Source: Sphingobacteriaceae bacterium (GTDB taxonomy: Bacteria; Bacteroidota; Bacteroidia; Sphingobacteriales; Sphingobacteriaceae). From it: a stretch of DNA of 64,000 bases. The first letter of the stretch is position 1. Each line of letters begins with the position of its first letter. The position numbers were made by a program, and so were the translations under genes. This document shows positions 1 to 8,355 of the stretch, in pieces. The stretch covers positions 1,047,390 through 1,111,389 of the forward strand of contig CAHJWG010000001.1 in assembly GCA_903642215.1 (NCBI GenBank), read 5' to 3'. The notes under the pieces are model-generated. The model ran no database searches, was not told where the DNA came from, and worked only from the letters and a program-made list of their open reading frames with translations.

Positions 1-1
1 A

Positions 2-661
2 GACAAATTGATGCGCCGCACTGCGGAGAGGCCTTTGCCCTCTGGTAAAATGACCAATGGGCAAGCTTTAGTGTTAAGTCTTTTTATGGGGATTGCCGGT
101 ACTTATATTTTAGGCAGTTTAAATTTAACAACAGGATATTTGGCCGTATTTTCAATTTTCTTGTATGCCTTTATTTATACGCCGGCTAAAAGAAAATCAC
201 CTGTTGCTGTTTTTATCGGTGCAATTCCCGGAGCACTTCCGCCGTTAATCGGATATGTTGCAGCACATGAAAAGATAGATTACATTGCTTTAATTTTATT
301 CGTAATTCAGTTTGTATGGCAGTTCCCACATTTTTGGGCAATTGCCTGGGTATTGGATGACGATTACAAGCTCGCTGGTTTCCGTTTATTGCCTACCGGA
401 AAACGAGATGCTACCAGTGCAGCTATCACATTTCTTTTTACTTTAATTTTAGTTCCTGTAAGCCTACTGCCAACATATTACAGTTTTGGTGGTTTGTACA
501 TAGGTGGCATATCCTTGTTGAGCAGCTTTGCGTTTTTATATTACGCATTTAACATGTTGTTAAAACAAGATATAAACTCGGCACAAAAACTAATGTATTG
601 CTCCTTTATTTACCTGCCCGTAGTACAGTTAGGATTATTATTTGATTTTATTGGAAAGTGA
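2..661 (+). CDS. ctaB: Protoheme IX farnesyltransferase (heme O synthase), 5' end cut off
   Basis: Transfers a farnesyl group to protoheme IX to make heme O for cytochrome oxidase; acts in the inner membrane. The reading frame is open at the window edge, so only the C-terminal ~220 residues are visible. The visible part begins DKLMRRTAERPLPSGKM, the conserved loop after the first Asp-rich motif of the UbiA/COX10 family. The second Asp motif is also present (WVLDDDYKLAGF), within about seven hydrophobic helices. It is followed at once by cytochrome oxidase subunit genes in the same direction, the usual Bacteroidota arrangement. The stop overlaps the ribosome-binding region of the next gene. 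Confident from motif and context. Confidence 0.93.
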   Translation, partial: DKLMRRTAERPLPSGKMTNGQALVLSLFMGIAGTYILGSLNLTTGYLAVFSIFLYAFIYTPAKRKSPVAVFIGAIPGALPPLIGYVAAHEKIDYIALILFVIQFVWQFPHFWAIAWVLDDDYKLAGFRLLPTGKRDATSAAITFLFTLILVPVSLLPTYYSFGGLYIGGISLLSSFAFLYYAFNMLLKQDINSAQKLMYCSFIYLPVVQLGLLFDFIGK

Positions 662-665
662 AAAA

Positions 666-1247
666 ATGAATCAGTCAGCAGTAGATAAAGAGAAAATAAA
701 TTTTCAACCTAAAAAGTTTAACTTGTGGTTATTCATGATCACATCATTTATGCTTTTTGCTGCTTTTACAAGTGGTTTTATTGTATATACACAAGGTTCG
801 GCAGATAAGGGAATTAAAATTATCCTTCCGCATGCTTTTATTTACAGTACAATTGTGATTGTACTAAGCAGTTTTACAATGTATTTGTCTTTTCGTTCTG
901 CAAAACGTTTACAGTTTGACAAGCAAAAACAATTTTTGTGGTTTACCTTAATTTTAGGTGTAGGATTTTTCTTTCTACAATTTTATGCTTGGACAGTGCT
1001 GGTTAAGATGGGTGTATATTTAATTAACCCAAATGCCTCACAGTCGTTTATTTATATTTTTACGGGTGTCCACTTAGTTCATATTATAGCAGGGATAATT
1101 CTTCTTATTAATAGTTTGGTAGGAAGCTATAAAAATTCTCCGCAGGTTAAAAATCTGTTTAGATTAGAAATGGCATCTATATTTTGGCATTTTGTAGATA
1201 TTTTATGGATATATCTTTATGTTTTTTTACTTTTGAATCAACAATAA
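666..1247 (+). CDS. Heme-copper oxidase subunit III family protein (first copy)
   Basis: A 193-residue membrane protein with about five helices. It ends in a FWHFVDILWIYLY helix and has a HLVHIIAGIILL helix, both typical of cytochrome c oxidase subunit III. The ATG at 666 is preferred over upstream in-frame alternatives because it follows a GGAAAG ribosome-binding-like stretch and starts MNQS. It is shorter and less conserved than the next gene, which belongs to the same family. Bacteroidota oxidase operons commonly carry two such genes. Probable role: a structural subunit of the caa3-type terminal oxidase encoded around it. The exact division of labour between the two copies is not evident from sequence. 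Confidence 0.85.
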   Translation: MNQSAVDKEKINFQPKKFNLWLFMITSFMLFAAFTSGFIVYTQGSADKGIKIILPHAFIYSTIVIVLSSFTMYLSFRSAKRLQFDKQKQFLWFTLILGVGFFFLQFYAWTVLVKMGVYLINPNASQSFIYIFTGVHLVHIIAGIILLINSLVGSYKNSPQVKNLFRLEMASIFWHFVDILWIYLYVFLLLNQQ

Positions 1248-1266
1248 TTCCCTATATACAACCTAG

Positions 1267-1956
1267 ATGAGTACAACTACTGTAGCACCTATCGATCAAA
1301 TTAAAACAACGCCCTGGGCAGGCGGGCGTTCACCGTTTTCCATTGAATATGGAAAAATGATGATGTGGTTTTTCTTATTGTCTGATGCTTTTACATTTTC
1401 AGCTTTACTAATTGCATATGGTGCCTTGCGTTTTAGTGCCAAAGCTTGGCCAATGCCCGATGAAGTATTTCAATCTATTCCATTTATAAAAGATCACGGC
1501 GCACCGCTGGTTTTTGTTGGTTTAATGACTTTTATTTTAATTATGAGTTCGGTAACGATGGTATTAGCAGTAGAAGCAGGTCATCGTAACTCAAAAAAAG
1601 AAGTAATAAACTGGATGATCTTAACCGTAATTGGAGGACTTATATTTTTAAGCTGCCAGGCATTAGAGTGGACCCATTTACACGAAGAAGGTGCTTGGTG
1701 GGGCAGCAATCCGTTTAAAAGTGCAACAGGTTTAAATACCGGTACAAACTTTACCAACTTGTTTTTTACAATTACAGGTTTCCATGGTTTCCACGTATTT
1801 ACTGGAGTTTTAATCAATTTTATAATTTTATTAAATGTTATTAAAGGTACCTACGAAAAACGTGGTAGCTATTTAATGGTTGAAAAAGTTGGCTTATACT
1901 GGCACTTTGTAGATTTAGTATGGGTTTTCGTGTTTACATTTTTCTATCTGGTATAA
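1267..1956 (+). CDS. Cytochrome c oxidase subunit III
   Basis: A 229-residue, multi-pass inner-membrane subunit of a heme-copper oxidase. Family signatures are visible in order: a first helix WFFLLSDAFTFSALL, a CQALEWTHL segment, the FHGFHVFTG helix, and a C-terminal GLYWHFVDLVWVFVF helix with the conserved His-Phe-Val-Asp. It lies between the shorter subunit III-like gene and subunit IV, in one operon with 19-bp gaps. Carries one AAAAGAAGTA decamer in its coding strand at 1596, in a Lys-Lys-Glu-Val context, probably by chance since the flanks do not fit the dispersed motif. Confidence 0.93.
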   Translation: MSTTTVAPIDQIKTTPWAGGRSPFSIEYGKMMMWFFLLSDAFTFSALLIAYGALRFSAKAWPMPDEVFQSIPFIKDHGAPLVFVGLMTFILIMSSVTMVLAVEAGHRNSKKEVINWMILTVIGGLIFLSCQALEWTHLHEEGAWWGSNPFKSATGLNTGTNFTNLFFTITGFHGFHVFTGVLINFIILLNVIKGTYEKRGSYLMVEKVGLYWHFVDLVWVFVFTFFYLV

Positions 1957-1974
1957 TTCAAAAATCAAAATATT

Positions 1975-2316
1975 ATGAGTACAGAATCCTCAAATGTTGA
2001 ACATGATAAAGATCATGAATCACTTTCAAAAGGTAAAATTTGGCAGGTATTTTTTGTACTGCTGGGTATAACGGCCATCGAATTTATCATAGCTTTATAC
2101 CTTGTACCGCATCATGTATTAAAGCCGGGAATAGCAAATCCGGTTTATATTATGCTCACTTTAGCTAAAGCATTTTATATTGTTGCTTATTTTATGCACT
2201 TAAAATTTGAAAAAGTCGGAATGGCTTATGCTATTCTCGTTCCAACTTTGTTTATCATCGGGCTGATACTTGTTTTAACCAACGAAAGTAATTATTGGTT
2301 GTTTACAAGGTTTTAA
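1975..2316 (+). CDS. Cytochrome c oxidase subunit IV (prokaryotic type)
   Basis: A 113-residue protein with three predicted helices: around residues 22-44 (VFFVLLGITAIEFIIALYLV), 58-80, and 84-104. It carries the FMHLKFEKV motif after the second helix that marks the bacterial COX4 family. The charged N-terminus (STESSNVEHDKDHES) faces the cytoplasm by the usual rule. It sits directly downstream of subunit III, and its stop overlaps the start of the SCO gene (TAATG), which implies coupled translation. Confidence 0.88.
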   Translation: MSTESSNVEHDKDHESLSKGKIWQVFFVLLGITAIEFIIALYLVPHHVLKPGIANPVYIMLTLAKAFYIVAYFMHLKFEKVGMAYAILVPTLFIIGLILVLTNESNYWLFTRF

Positions 2317-3023
2317 TGTTTGATTTAAAAACCGTTAAGAGATCTGTAATCCTGGTACTTATCCTGATAGTACCAGGATTTTTGTATTATTTACTTCAGG
2401 CAAAAGGTAAAAACCGTTATAAACCGTTACCAATATACGGCCCGAAACAAGTAGCTAAAACGTTTCATAAAGTAAGAGGAAAGGTTATTTTCGATACAAT
2501 TTATCATCAAATCCCCGATTTTAAATTATACGATCAGGATAACAAGCTAATAACACAGAAAAATTTTGAAGGAAAAGTGGTTTTGGTAAATTTCTTTTTT
2601 ACAAATTGTCCTGTTTTATGTAAGGAGATCAATCAAAACATAGCCAAACTAGCTGAAAATTATCAAAAAAACGGAATGTTGCGGTTTGCTTCAATTACTG
2701 TTGATCCGGCTAAAGATAATACCTCAGTTTTGAAAAAATACGCTGCATCTTTAAAAGCAGACGAAGATCAATGGAAATTTTTAACCGGTGATACCACAAC
2801 AATCTATTCGTTAAGCAAAAATGGATTTTTAGTAACTGCGGTAAATGGAAATAACCATCCCGAAGATTTCGTTTACAGTGAAAAACTAATTTTAATTGAC
2901 CAGGACAGAAGGATAAGAGGTTATTATAACGGAACATCTGTTAACGAAATGACAAAGCTGAATGACGAAATTAAAGTGTTGATTGCCGAAGAATTACGTA
3001 AAATTAAAAGTAATTTATATTGA
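2316..3023 (+). CDS. SCO1/SenC-type copper chaperone with an altered His site
   Basis: A thioredoxin-fold protein that normally delivers copper to the CuA site of cytochrome oxidase. It has one N-terminal membrane anchor (about residues 9-27) and a periplasmic domain. The copper CxxxC is present (FTNCPVLC, Cys98 and Cys102). The third ligand of the family, a His in the segment before a Leu-x-Leu-Asp strand, appears as Tyr187 (EDFVYSEKLILID), so the usual Cys2-His site looks incomplete. The ATG at 2316 overlaps the preceding stop, and the end overlaps the next start (TGATG). Operon context strongly supports a role in oxidase assembly. It may instead act as a thiol reductase, which some SCO proteins do. 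Confidence 0.88.
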   Translation: MFDLKTVKRSVILVLILIVPGFLYYLLQAKGKNRYKPLPIYGPKQVAKTFHKVRGKVIFDTIYHQIPDFKLYDQDNKLITQKNFEGKVVLVNFFFTNCPVLCKEINQNIAKLAENYQKNGMLRFASITVDPAKDNTSVLKKYAASLKADEDQWKFLTGDTTTIYSLSKNGFLVTAVNGNNHPEDFVYSEKLILIDQDRRIRGYYNGTSVNEMTKLNDEIKVLIAEELRKIKSNLY

Positions 3024-3616
3024 TGGAACCACATACAAACCTTGTACAAGACAAGCTGATTTTTCGCCTGATAATTGGAATTTCCGTATTTGTATTTGCG
3101 GTAGTTGTAATTTTGATCCTGAAAGTGCTTCCGGTTCCTGCTGTTTTACCATCGTTTACTTACAAATTACCTTTAATAAATGCTTATTTAAACGGAACCT
3201 GTAGCATCCTGCTTCTTTTATCGCTATATTTTATCAAGCGGAAAAATATAGTAATGCACAAAAGAATCAATATTACTGCTTTTGCCCTGTCTGCTTTGTT
3301 CCTTATTTTTTATATAGTTTTCCATTATTTTGCACCGGAAACACGTTTCGGGGATTTAGACGGAAATCATTTAGTTTCGCCAACAGAAGCCGAAGCGGTA
3401 GGAAACCTCCGTTACGTCTATTTTGTAATTCTGATCACACACATTGTTCTGGCTGCAATTGTTTTACCACTAATTCTGTTTAGCTTTAGTTTTGCCTTGA
3501 GAAATCAAATCGAAAAGCACAAAAAAATTGTTCGCTGGACGTGGCCCATCTGGTTTTATGTAACCGTAACGGGCGTTGTAGTTTATATAATGATTTCGCC
3601 TTATTACCAATTTTAG
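3023..3616 (+). CDS. DUF420 membrane protein of the oxidase operon
   Basis: A 197-residue protein with about five hydrophobic helices, matching DUF420 (CtaM-like) proteins that accompany SCO and caa3 oxidase genes and are needed for oxidase maturation in Gram-positives. Family features seen are the PSFTYKLPLINAYLNG segment with the conserved N-G, the HKRINITAFALS motif, HYFAPETRFGD, and a late ITHIVLA helix. The start ATG overlaps the SCO stop. The dispersed repeat motif appears inside the gene at 3210 (minus orientation), encoding LLLLS. The biochemical role in this organism is inferred from context. Confidence 0.82.
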   Translation: MEPHTNLVQDKLIFRLIIGISVFVFAVVVILILKVLPVPAVLPSFTYKLPLINAYLNGTCSILLLLSLYFIKRKNIVMHKRINITAFALSALFLIFYIVFHYFAPETRFGDLDGNHLVSPTEAEAVGNLRYVYFVILITHIVLAAIVLPLILFSFSFALRNQIEKHKKIVRWTWPIWFYVTVTGVVVYIMISPYYQF

Positions 3617-3630
3617 CGTAAATTTGTGCT

Positions 3631-3643
3631 GCAAAAGAAGTAT
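3631..3643 (+). repeat. Dispersed motif copy, intergenic
   Basis: CAAAAGAAGTAT lies 15 bp after the DUF420 stop. It matches the motif core but has C instead of T before the A-run. Confidence 0.6.
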
Positions 3644-3682
3644 GGTTTTTTAACTTGTATTTCATTTCAAAAAACAAATCTC

Positions 3683-3961
3683 ATGAAAAATATTAAAAAA
3701 ATGCTTGCAAGTTTAGCGGTATTGCTGATGCTGTTTTTAAGCACACAAAACCTGCACGCACAATGTGCCATGTGTGCTGCAAATGCAGAAACTTCTCATA
3801 ACAGCGGTAATACAAAGGCAGATGGTTTAAATAAAGGTATTTTAGTTTTGCTGGCTGCACCATATTTGGCAGCTGCTGTGGTTGGATATATTTGGTATAA
3901 AAGGTTTCGCCGTAAAAATGTGGAGTTGAACATGCGCAACGAAAAGCTTAATTTAAATTAA
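3683..3961 (+). CDS. Small Cys-containing membrane protein at the end of the oxidase operon
   Basis: A 92-residue protein. The ATG at 3683 is chosen because it begins a clear signal peptide (MKNIKKMLASLAVLLMLFLS...LHAQ). The mature part starts CAMCAANAE, followed by a hydrophilic stretch and one transmembrane helix (about residues 55-75) with a basic tail. Small CxxC proteins like this occur after DUF420 in Bacteroidota oxidase operons; function unknown. The N-terminal CxxC on the periplasmic side could bind copper or act in thiol exchange with the neighbouring SCO protein, which is inference only. Confidence 0.7.
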   Translation: MKNIKKMLASLAVLLMLFLSTQNLHAQCAMCAANAETSHNSGNTKADGLNKGILVLLAAPYLAAAVVGYIWYKRFRRKNVELNMRNEKLNLN

Positions 3962-3973
3962 GCTTCTTTTAGT
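3961..3973 (-). repeat. Dispersed motif variant at a stop codon
   Basis: AGCTTCTTTTAGT on the plus strand, i.e. the core AAAAGAAGCT on the minus strand. It overlaps the end of the preceding gene. One base departs from the YA end of the core. Confidence 0.5.
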
Positions 3974-4000
3974 AATCAATCCTGCTATTTATTTTAGAAG

Positions 4001-4660
4001 ATGATTAAAGCTGAAACTTTTGATTTTTTAAACAAGCTGGTCGAGAATAATAACCGCGATTGGTTTTTAGATCATAAAGAATTATACGAAGCAGCCAGGG
4101 AAAATGCAATTGATTTTGCACAACAGGTTCTTCAGGCTTTAACAAAAATAGACAAGCAGGTTGATGCGGATATTGATCCGAAAAAATGCGTAATGCGTAT
4201 TTATCGTGATGTCCGTTTCAGTAAAGATAAAACGCCTTATAAAAATAATTTCGGGATCAACTTTAAAACCGGAAACGGAATTGCCGAATTAGGTTATTAT
4301 ATCCATATTCAACCCGGAAAATCTTTTGCCGGAGGCGGTTACTGGATGCCGCCCGCAGAACATTTAAAAGCGATACGGCAGGAAATAGATTATAACGGTG
4401 CCGCGCTGAATAAAATCATCACTAATGCTTCTTTTACCGATGATTTTTCTGCATTCGATCAGCAGGAACAACTTAAAAATAATCCAAAAGGATACGAAGC
4501 CGATCATCAGTTTATCAACTTATTAAAGCTGAAAAGTTTTGCAGCCATGCACTCTTTATCCAACCAAGAATTAACGGATAAAGGAGCCGTTCAAAATATC
4601 GTTGAATATTTTACGAAAATCCATCCGTTAAATAATTTTTTAAACCAGGCAATCAGTTAA
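4001..4660 (+). CDS. DUF2461 family protein
   Basis: A 219-residue soluble protein of the DUF2461 (TIGR02453) family. Characteristic segments are NNRDWFLDHKELYE near residue 17, MRIYRDVRFSKDKTPYKNN near residue 67, and FAGGGYWMP near residue 107. Family members are widespread in Bacteroidota, with no established biochemical activity. It stands alone between the oxidase operon and a phosphodiesterase gene. The dispersed motif occurs inside it at 4436 (minus orientation), encoding Asn-Ala-Ser-Phe-Thr. No signal peptide or membrane helix. Confidence 0.85.
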   Translation: MIKAETFDFLNKLVENNNRDWFLDHKELYEAARENAIDFAQQVLQALTKIDKQVDADIDPKKCVMRIYRDVRFSKDKTPYKNNFGINFKTGNGIAELGYYIHIQPGKSFAGGGYWMPPAEHLKAIRQEIDYNGAALNKIITNASFTDDFSAFDQQEQLKNNPKGYEADHQFINLLKLKSFAAMHSLSNQELTDKGAVQNIVEYFTKIHPLNNFLNQAIS

Positions 4661-4671
4661 TTACTGAATGA

Positions 4672-4684
4672 TTAAAAGAAGTGT
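4672..4684 (+). repeat. Dispersed motif variant, intergenic
   Basis: TTAAAAGAAGTGT. The core ends TG rather than TA. It is followed 70 bp later by a perfect copy in the same orientation. Confidence 0.5.
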
Positions 4685-4741
4685 TTCCTATCATCTTATC
4701 CAAATAAGTTTATTTCCCAAAAGTGATCCTTAAAAATTACC

Positions 4742-4755
4742 GATAAAAGAAGTAT
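4742..4755 (+). repeat. Dispersed motif copy, upstream of phosphodiesterase
   Basis: GATAAAAGAAGTAT, a full match to the extended motif, preceded by TTACC as in several other intergenic copies. It ends 4 bp before the next ATG and may also serve as its purine-rich ribosome-binding stretch. Confidence 0.75.
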
Positions 4756-4759
4756 CAGC

Positions 4760-5518
4760 ATGAAAACTTACGCCATCATTTCTGATATTCATGGAAACTT
4801 GCTTGCGCTGGAAGCAGTTTTAAAAGATATCGCATCACGAAGTGTTGATACGATTATCAACTTAGGTGATCATGTTTTTGGTCCGTTAGAACCGCAAAAA
4901 ACAGCAGATTTAATTTTTAGTCGGGAAATAATTTGTATCAGCGGAAATAAAGATCGGGATATTTTAGAAAATTTGGATCGGATTACGCAGGATGCAACGC
5001 TTGAACAAGTCAAAAAAAACATTGATAAAAGAAGCATCGATTGGTTAAAAAGCCTTCCTTCAACTCAAATAATAGACGAACTTATTTTTGCCTGCCACGG
5101 TACGCCGGAAAGCGATAATGAATATTTGCTGGAAGAGGTTACCGGAAATGGTGTTTTTGTTTTTAAGGATGAAGAATTGATTGCAAAAACAAATCACATT
5201 AAAGAACAGATTATTTTGTGCGGACATTCGCATGTAAACCGTGTAATCCGGCTTTCTAACGGAAAGCTGATTTTAAATCCGGGAAGTGTTGGTTTGCCTG
5301 CATATTTGGGAAATGCCCAAGTGCGTTTTGCAATGGAATCGATGACACCGTATGCCAAATATGCTTTAATTTATGCCGATAAAAACAGTATCAAAATTGA
5401 ACAGGTAAATTGTCCTTACGATTGGAACGCAGCCTCTGCAACAGCCAGAAAAAACGGGAGAGAAGATTGGGCACAAGGTTTATTGTATGGCCGTATGCCC
5501 AAATCTTTAAAAAGTTAA
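4760..5518 (+). CDS. Calcineurin-like metallophosphoesterase (YfcE/MJ0936-like)
   Basis: A 252-residue soluble phosphodiesterase. The metal-binding motifs appear in order: ISDIHGN (residues 7-13), NLGDHVFGP (about 34), SGNKDRD (about 60, equivalent to GNHD), CHGTP (about 113) and CGHSHVNR (about 156), followed by NPGSVGLP. These define the calcineurin-like fold with a two-metal centre. The substrate is not evident; relatives hydrolyse cyclic nucleotides or phosphodiesters. A full copy of the dispersed motif lies within the gene at 5024-5037 in the sense strand, encoding Asp-Lys-Arg-Ser-Ile. Confidence 0.85.
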   Translation: MKTYAIISDIHGNLLALEAVLKDIASRSVDTIINLGDHVFGPLEPQKTADLIFSREIICISGNKDRDILENLDRITQDATLEQVKKNIDKRSIDWLKSLPSTQIIDELIFACHGTPESDNEYLLEEVTGNGVFVFKDEELIAKTNHIKEQIILCGHSHVNRVIRLSNGKLILNPGSVGLPAYLGNAQVRFAMESMTPYAKYALIYADKNSIKIEQVNCPYDWNAASATARKNGREDWAQGLLYGRMPKSLKS

Positions 5519-5522
5519 TTGC

Positions 5523-6071
5523 TTAAAAAGGGCTTTTAAAGTTTGCAAAAGTTGGTAAAACAGTATCTTTTGGAGAGAGTAAAACGTTGGATAAATCGCT
5601 TTGCCAATCAATATTTAAAGTCGGGTCATTCCACAAAACACCAATTTCCGAAGCTTTATCGTAATAATTGTTTACTTTATAAGTGAAGATTGTATCGTCT
5701 TCTAAAGTTACAAAACCATGTAAAAAACCAGCCGGAATCCAAAACTGTTTGTGGTTTTCTCCGCTCAATTCAATCGTAACATATTGGCCAAAAGTTGGCG
5801 AGTTTTTACGAATATCAACTGCCACATCCAAAACCCGACCTTGTAAAACACGCACTAATTTGCCTTGTGCAAAAGGTTCTGCCTGGCCGTGCAAACCACG
5901 TAAAGCTCCTTTTTGGGAAAACGACTGGTTATCCTGCACAAACGTAGCATCGATTCCTGCTTCCTTGTATTTTTTTCCACTGTAACTTTCGTAAAAGTAA
6001 CCGCGGTCATCCGGGAAAATACGTGGTTCAATAATTTTTAACCCTTCAATTTTTGTAGTAGTGATATTCAT
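5523..6071 (-). CDS. rfbC: dTDP-4-dehydrorhamnose 3,5-epimerase
   Basis: RmlC converts dTDP-4-keto-6-deoxyglucose to dTDP-4-keto-rhamnose, the third step of dTDP-L-rhamnose synthesis. The 182-residue length is normal. Signatures are PDDRGYFYESY near residue 21, LRGLHGQ near residue 59 (catalytic His; family consensus LRGLHYQ), GKLVRVLQGRVLDVAVDIR, and IPAGFLHGF. It overlaps the upstream DUF4286 gene by 4 bp. The other dTDP-rhamnose genes are not in this window, so it is likely an orphan copy or part of a split pathway. It converges on the phosphodiesterase gene with a 4-bp gap. Confidence 0.93.
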   Translation of the reverse strand: MNITTTKIEGLKIIEPRIFPDDRGYFYESYSGKKYKEAGIDATFVQDNQSFSQKGALRGLHGQAEPFAQGKLVRVLQGRVLDVAVDIRKNSPTFGQYVTIELSGENHKQFWIPAGFLHGFVTLEDDTIFTYKVNNYYDKASEIGVLWNDPTLNIDWQSDLSNVLLSPKDTVLPTFANFKSPF

Positions 6072-6376
6072 TGTTCGTTGATAATTTTCATGACAGAACT
6101 AAAAGTAACCAATTGATTTACAAAAGCTTGCTGATGTTCTTGTTCGATATTTGGCGCGTATAAACTTTGATAAGATTGCAATGATGAAATTTCATTGGTA
6201 CGAAACTGCAGGCAAAAAGTTAAGCCTTCGTTTGGAGAATCGGTTACCTGTAAAAGCTGGCAGGACTGGAAAAAACCAGTTTCCATAACCGCTTCCATAT
6301 AATTGGTTTTGATCCAGCTTAACCATTCCTGTTCAATCGTTTCTTCAATTAAAACAGTTATATTGTAAATGAACAT
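6068..6376 (-). CDS. DUF4286 family protein
   Basis: A 102-residue protein beginning MFIYNITVLIEETIEQEWLSW, the hallmark of DUF4286, a dimeric alpha/beta-barrel-like family common in Bacteroidota. It overlaps rfbC by 4 bp (ATGA), so the two are translationally coupled. Function unknown. Confidence 0.8.
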   Translation of the reverse strand: MFIYNITVLIEETIEQEWLSWIKTNYMEAVMETGFFQSCQLLQVTDSPNEGLTFCLQFRTNEISSLQSYQSLYAPNIEQEHQQAFVNQLVTFSSVMKIINEQ

Positions 6377-6397
6377 GCTGTAAAACTATGATTTTTA

Positions 6398-8200
6398 TCA
6401 GGAACCCGGAAGCTGATCGCCTCGTAAAGCCCTGAATTTTTTACGTGCCTCGCTAATCCACAAGCTGGAAGGGTAATCCGTAATAATTTTTTGATACAGC
6501 GTTTGTGCCTTGGCATTATTGTTTAAATGGTTAGCATATAAATCAGCCATCATAAAAATGGCATCATCGGCCCAAAGTTCTGTTGGATGTTCATCAACAA
6601 TTTTTTGCAGCGGAAGGATTGCATCTGCATACTGTTTTTGCTGGATAAAAATTCGTGCTTTAGCCATTAAAATATCATCAGCGAGCGAATTGCCCGGATA
6701 AACACGGTTAATGCTATCCAGCGTAATCATCGCACGATCAGTTTGTTCTTTATAAATCAGGAAATCTGCCCGTGCATACATTTTAAGCGCATTTCCGGTA
6801 GAATCAAAAGCCGTATTATCAGTAATCAGGAGCGAAAGATTTAAAGCATCGTTAGCAATTAACTGGGAAGTTGCTGCTTTTAAAATGAATAATTGTGCTT
6901 TAGCGTAATTAAAATCGCCTGTAAAATAAGCCAAACGAGCATTACGATATTTTGCTTCCTGCGCAATATTTGTATTTGGGAAAGCATATTCTACCTGGCT
7001 GTACAACAAAGTTGCTTCCCAAGGTTGATTATTCAGCAGATAAACATCGCCTAAATCCATTTTACAATCTGCCAATAAATTTGGGCGAATACCCTGAATT
7101 AAAACAGCTTGCTCTAATAATTTTTCGGCTTCTATAGTTTTATGCAATTTAAAAGCCTGTAACCTTGCCAATTTTTGCATGGCAAAAGCAGTATTGCTGT
7201 TTCGGCCAAATTCGGTTAATAAATCCTGGTAATCTTTTTCAAGGCCGGTTAAATCCTGTTGCTTGTATTTACCCGAAGTAACCTTTAAATTTTTTGTGTT
7301 GAGCAGTTCAATTCTCGAAGGAATATAATACTCTTGTTCTTTTCCTTTTGTAATGATAAAATCGTAACCACGGATAGCCGTATCGTAAGCTTCGTTACCA
7401 ACGAAAGTTTGGCACAGCTGGAAAACCTGTTCCCCGTTGTCTTTTTGCCTTTTCGACAGTGCGATAACCTGGTTTAATGCCAAATCATAATCTTTTTGCT
7501 GTAGATATTGCCAGGTTAATAATTGTGTAAATACGATAGCCTGCGGATTTTTCTGAATTTTATCCAGCAGCAAACTTCTAAAAGAATCATAATCTACCGG
7601 CCCTTCAAACTGACTGGCAATATTGTTTTGGGCCTGGTACAAATAGTCGGGATTGGCCGTAAGGATGTTTAAATATTCTGCTGCCATCTGCAATTTTTCT
7701 CTCCGGAAACGGTACATACTTACCAAGGGAATCGAAAACAATTGCTCGTTATGCAAAATTGCCCGGCCTTGTAAAAAAACTTTGATGGTATACTCTGTAT
7801 TTCCGGCCTGGTAAAACTGGTTGGCAATGGTACTGATTTGCGCTTCGTCTGCCGGTAAATTGCGCAGTATTTCTTTATAAACAGTTTCTGCTTTTGGCGT
7901 ATCGCCTTTTTCGGTATAAATACTGCCTAATGTAATAGCGTAATCCACATTTTCGGGATGCTTTTTAGCCATTTTTTTAGTCAGGTTTTCGGCTTCGTCC
8001 AGTTTTTTTAAACTAACCAAACTATTGCAGTAAGCTTTAAAATAAGCTTCGTTATCCTGCTTAAACAGCTTTTGATAAATCTGGCTGGCTTTATCTTTTT
8101 CGCCGGAAGCAGCGTATTGCCTTGCCAGCAGCAAATCATCAGACTGTGCAGCAGCAGTTAAAAAGCAACCTAAAAAAATGACCGATAAAAACAGCTTCAT
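6398..8200 (-). CDS. Secreted tetratricopeptide-repeat protein
   Basis: A 600-residue protein with an N-terminal signal peptide (MKLFLSVIFLGCFLTAAAQ). The ATG at 8200 is preferred over an upstream TTG because it starts the signal peptide. At least ten TPR-like helical pairs follow, e.g. EKDKASQIYQKLF, NVDYAITLGSIYTEKGD, and, near the C-terminus, ADDAIFMMADLYAN and NAKAQTLYQKIITDYPSS. The C-terminal repeats resemble the YbgF/BamD type that pulls peptidoglycan- or outer-membrane-assembly partners together. The partner is unknown. It is cotranscribed with DUF4286 and rfbC by orientation (21-bp gap). Confidence 0.85.
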   Translation of the reverse strand: MKLFLSVIFLGCFLTAAAQSDDLLLARQYAASGEKDKASQIYQKLFKQDNEAYFKAYCNSLVSLKKLDEAENLTKKMAKKHPENVDYAITLGSIYTEKGDTPKAETVYKEILRNLPADEAQISTIANQFYQAGNTEYTIKVFLQGRAILHNEQLFSIPLVSMYRFRREKLQMAAEYLNILTANPDYLYQAQNNIASQFEGPVDYDSFRSLLLDKIQKNPQAIVFTQLLTWQYLQQKDYDLALNQVIALSKRQKDNGEQVFQLCQTFVGNEAYDTAIRGYDFIITKGKEQEYYIPSRIELLNTKNLKVTSGKYKQQDLTGLEKDYQDLLTEFGRNSNTAFAMQKLARLQAFKLHKTIEAEKLLEQAVLIQGIRPNLLADCKMDLGDVYLLNNQPWEATLLYSQVEYAFPNTNIAQEAKYRNARLAYFTGDFNYAKAQLFILKAATSQLIANDALNLSLLITDNTAFDSTGNALKMYARADFLIYKEQTDRAMITLDSINRVYPGNSLADDILMAKARIFIQQKQYADAILPLQKIVDEHPTELWADDAIFMMADLYANHLNNNAKAQTLYQKIITDYPSSLWISEARKKFRALRGDQLPGS

Positions 8201-8226
8201 ACAACTCAAAAATAAACTTTTTTACT

Positions 8227-8241
8227 ACTTAAAAGAAGCTG
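8227..8241 (+). repeat. Dispersed motif variant between divergent genes
   Basis: CTTAAAAGAAGCTGT in the divergent intergenic region. Core AAAAGAAGC without the final A. Confidence 0.4.
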
Positions 8242-8355
8242 TATCGATTCGGGCCAAAGCATCAGGGGGTAAAATTGTGGTGACACATAATCTAATCATG
8301 ACTTAATTCCTAATTTAACCGTATCAATTAAAAATAATATTGCTTTACGATCCGG

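Noticed and set aside
1596..1605. Motif decamer in the subunit III gene
   Set aside because: Counted as an exact decamer, but its flanks (AAA before, AA after) do not fit the extended motif; probably chance in a Lys-Lys codon run.
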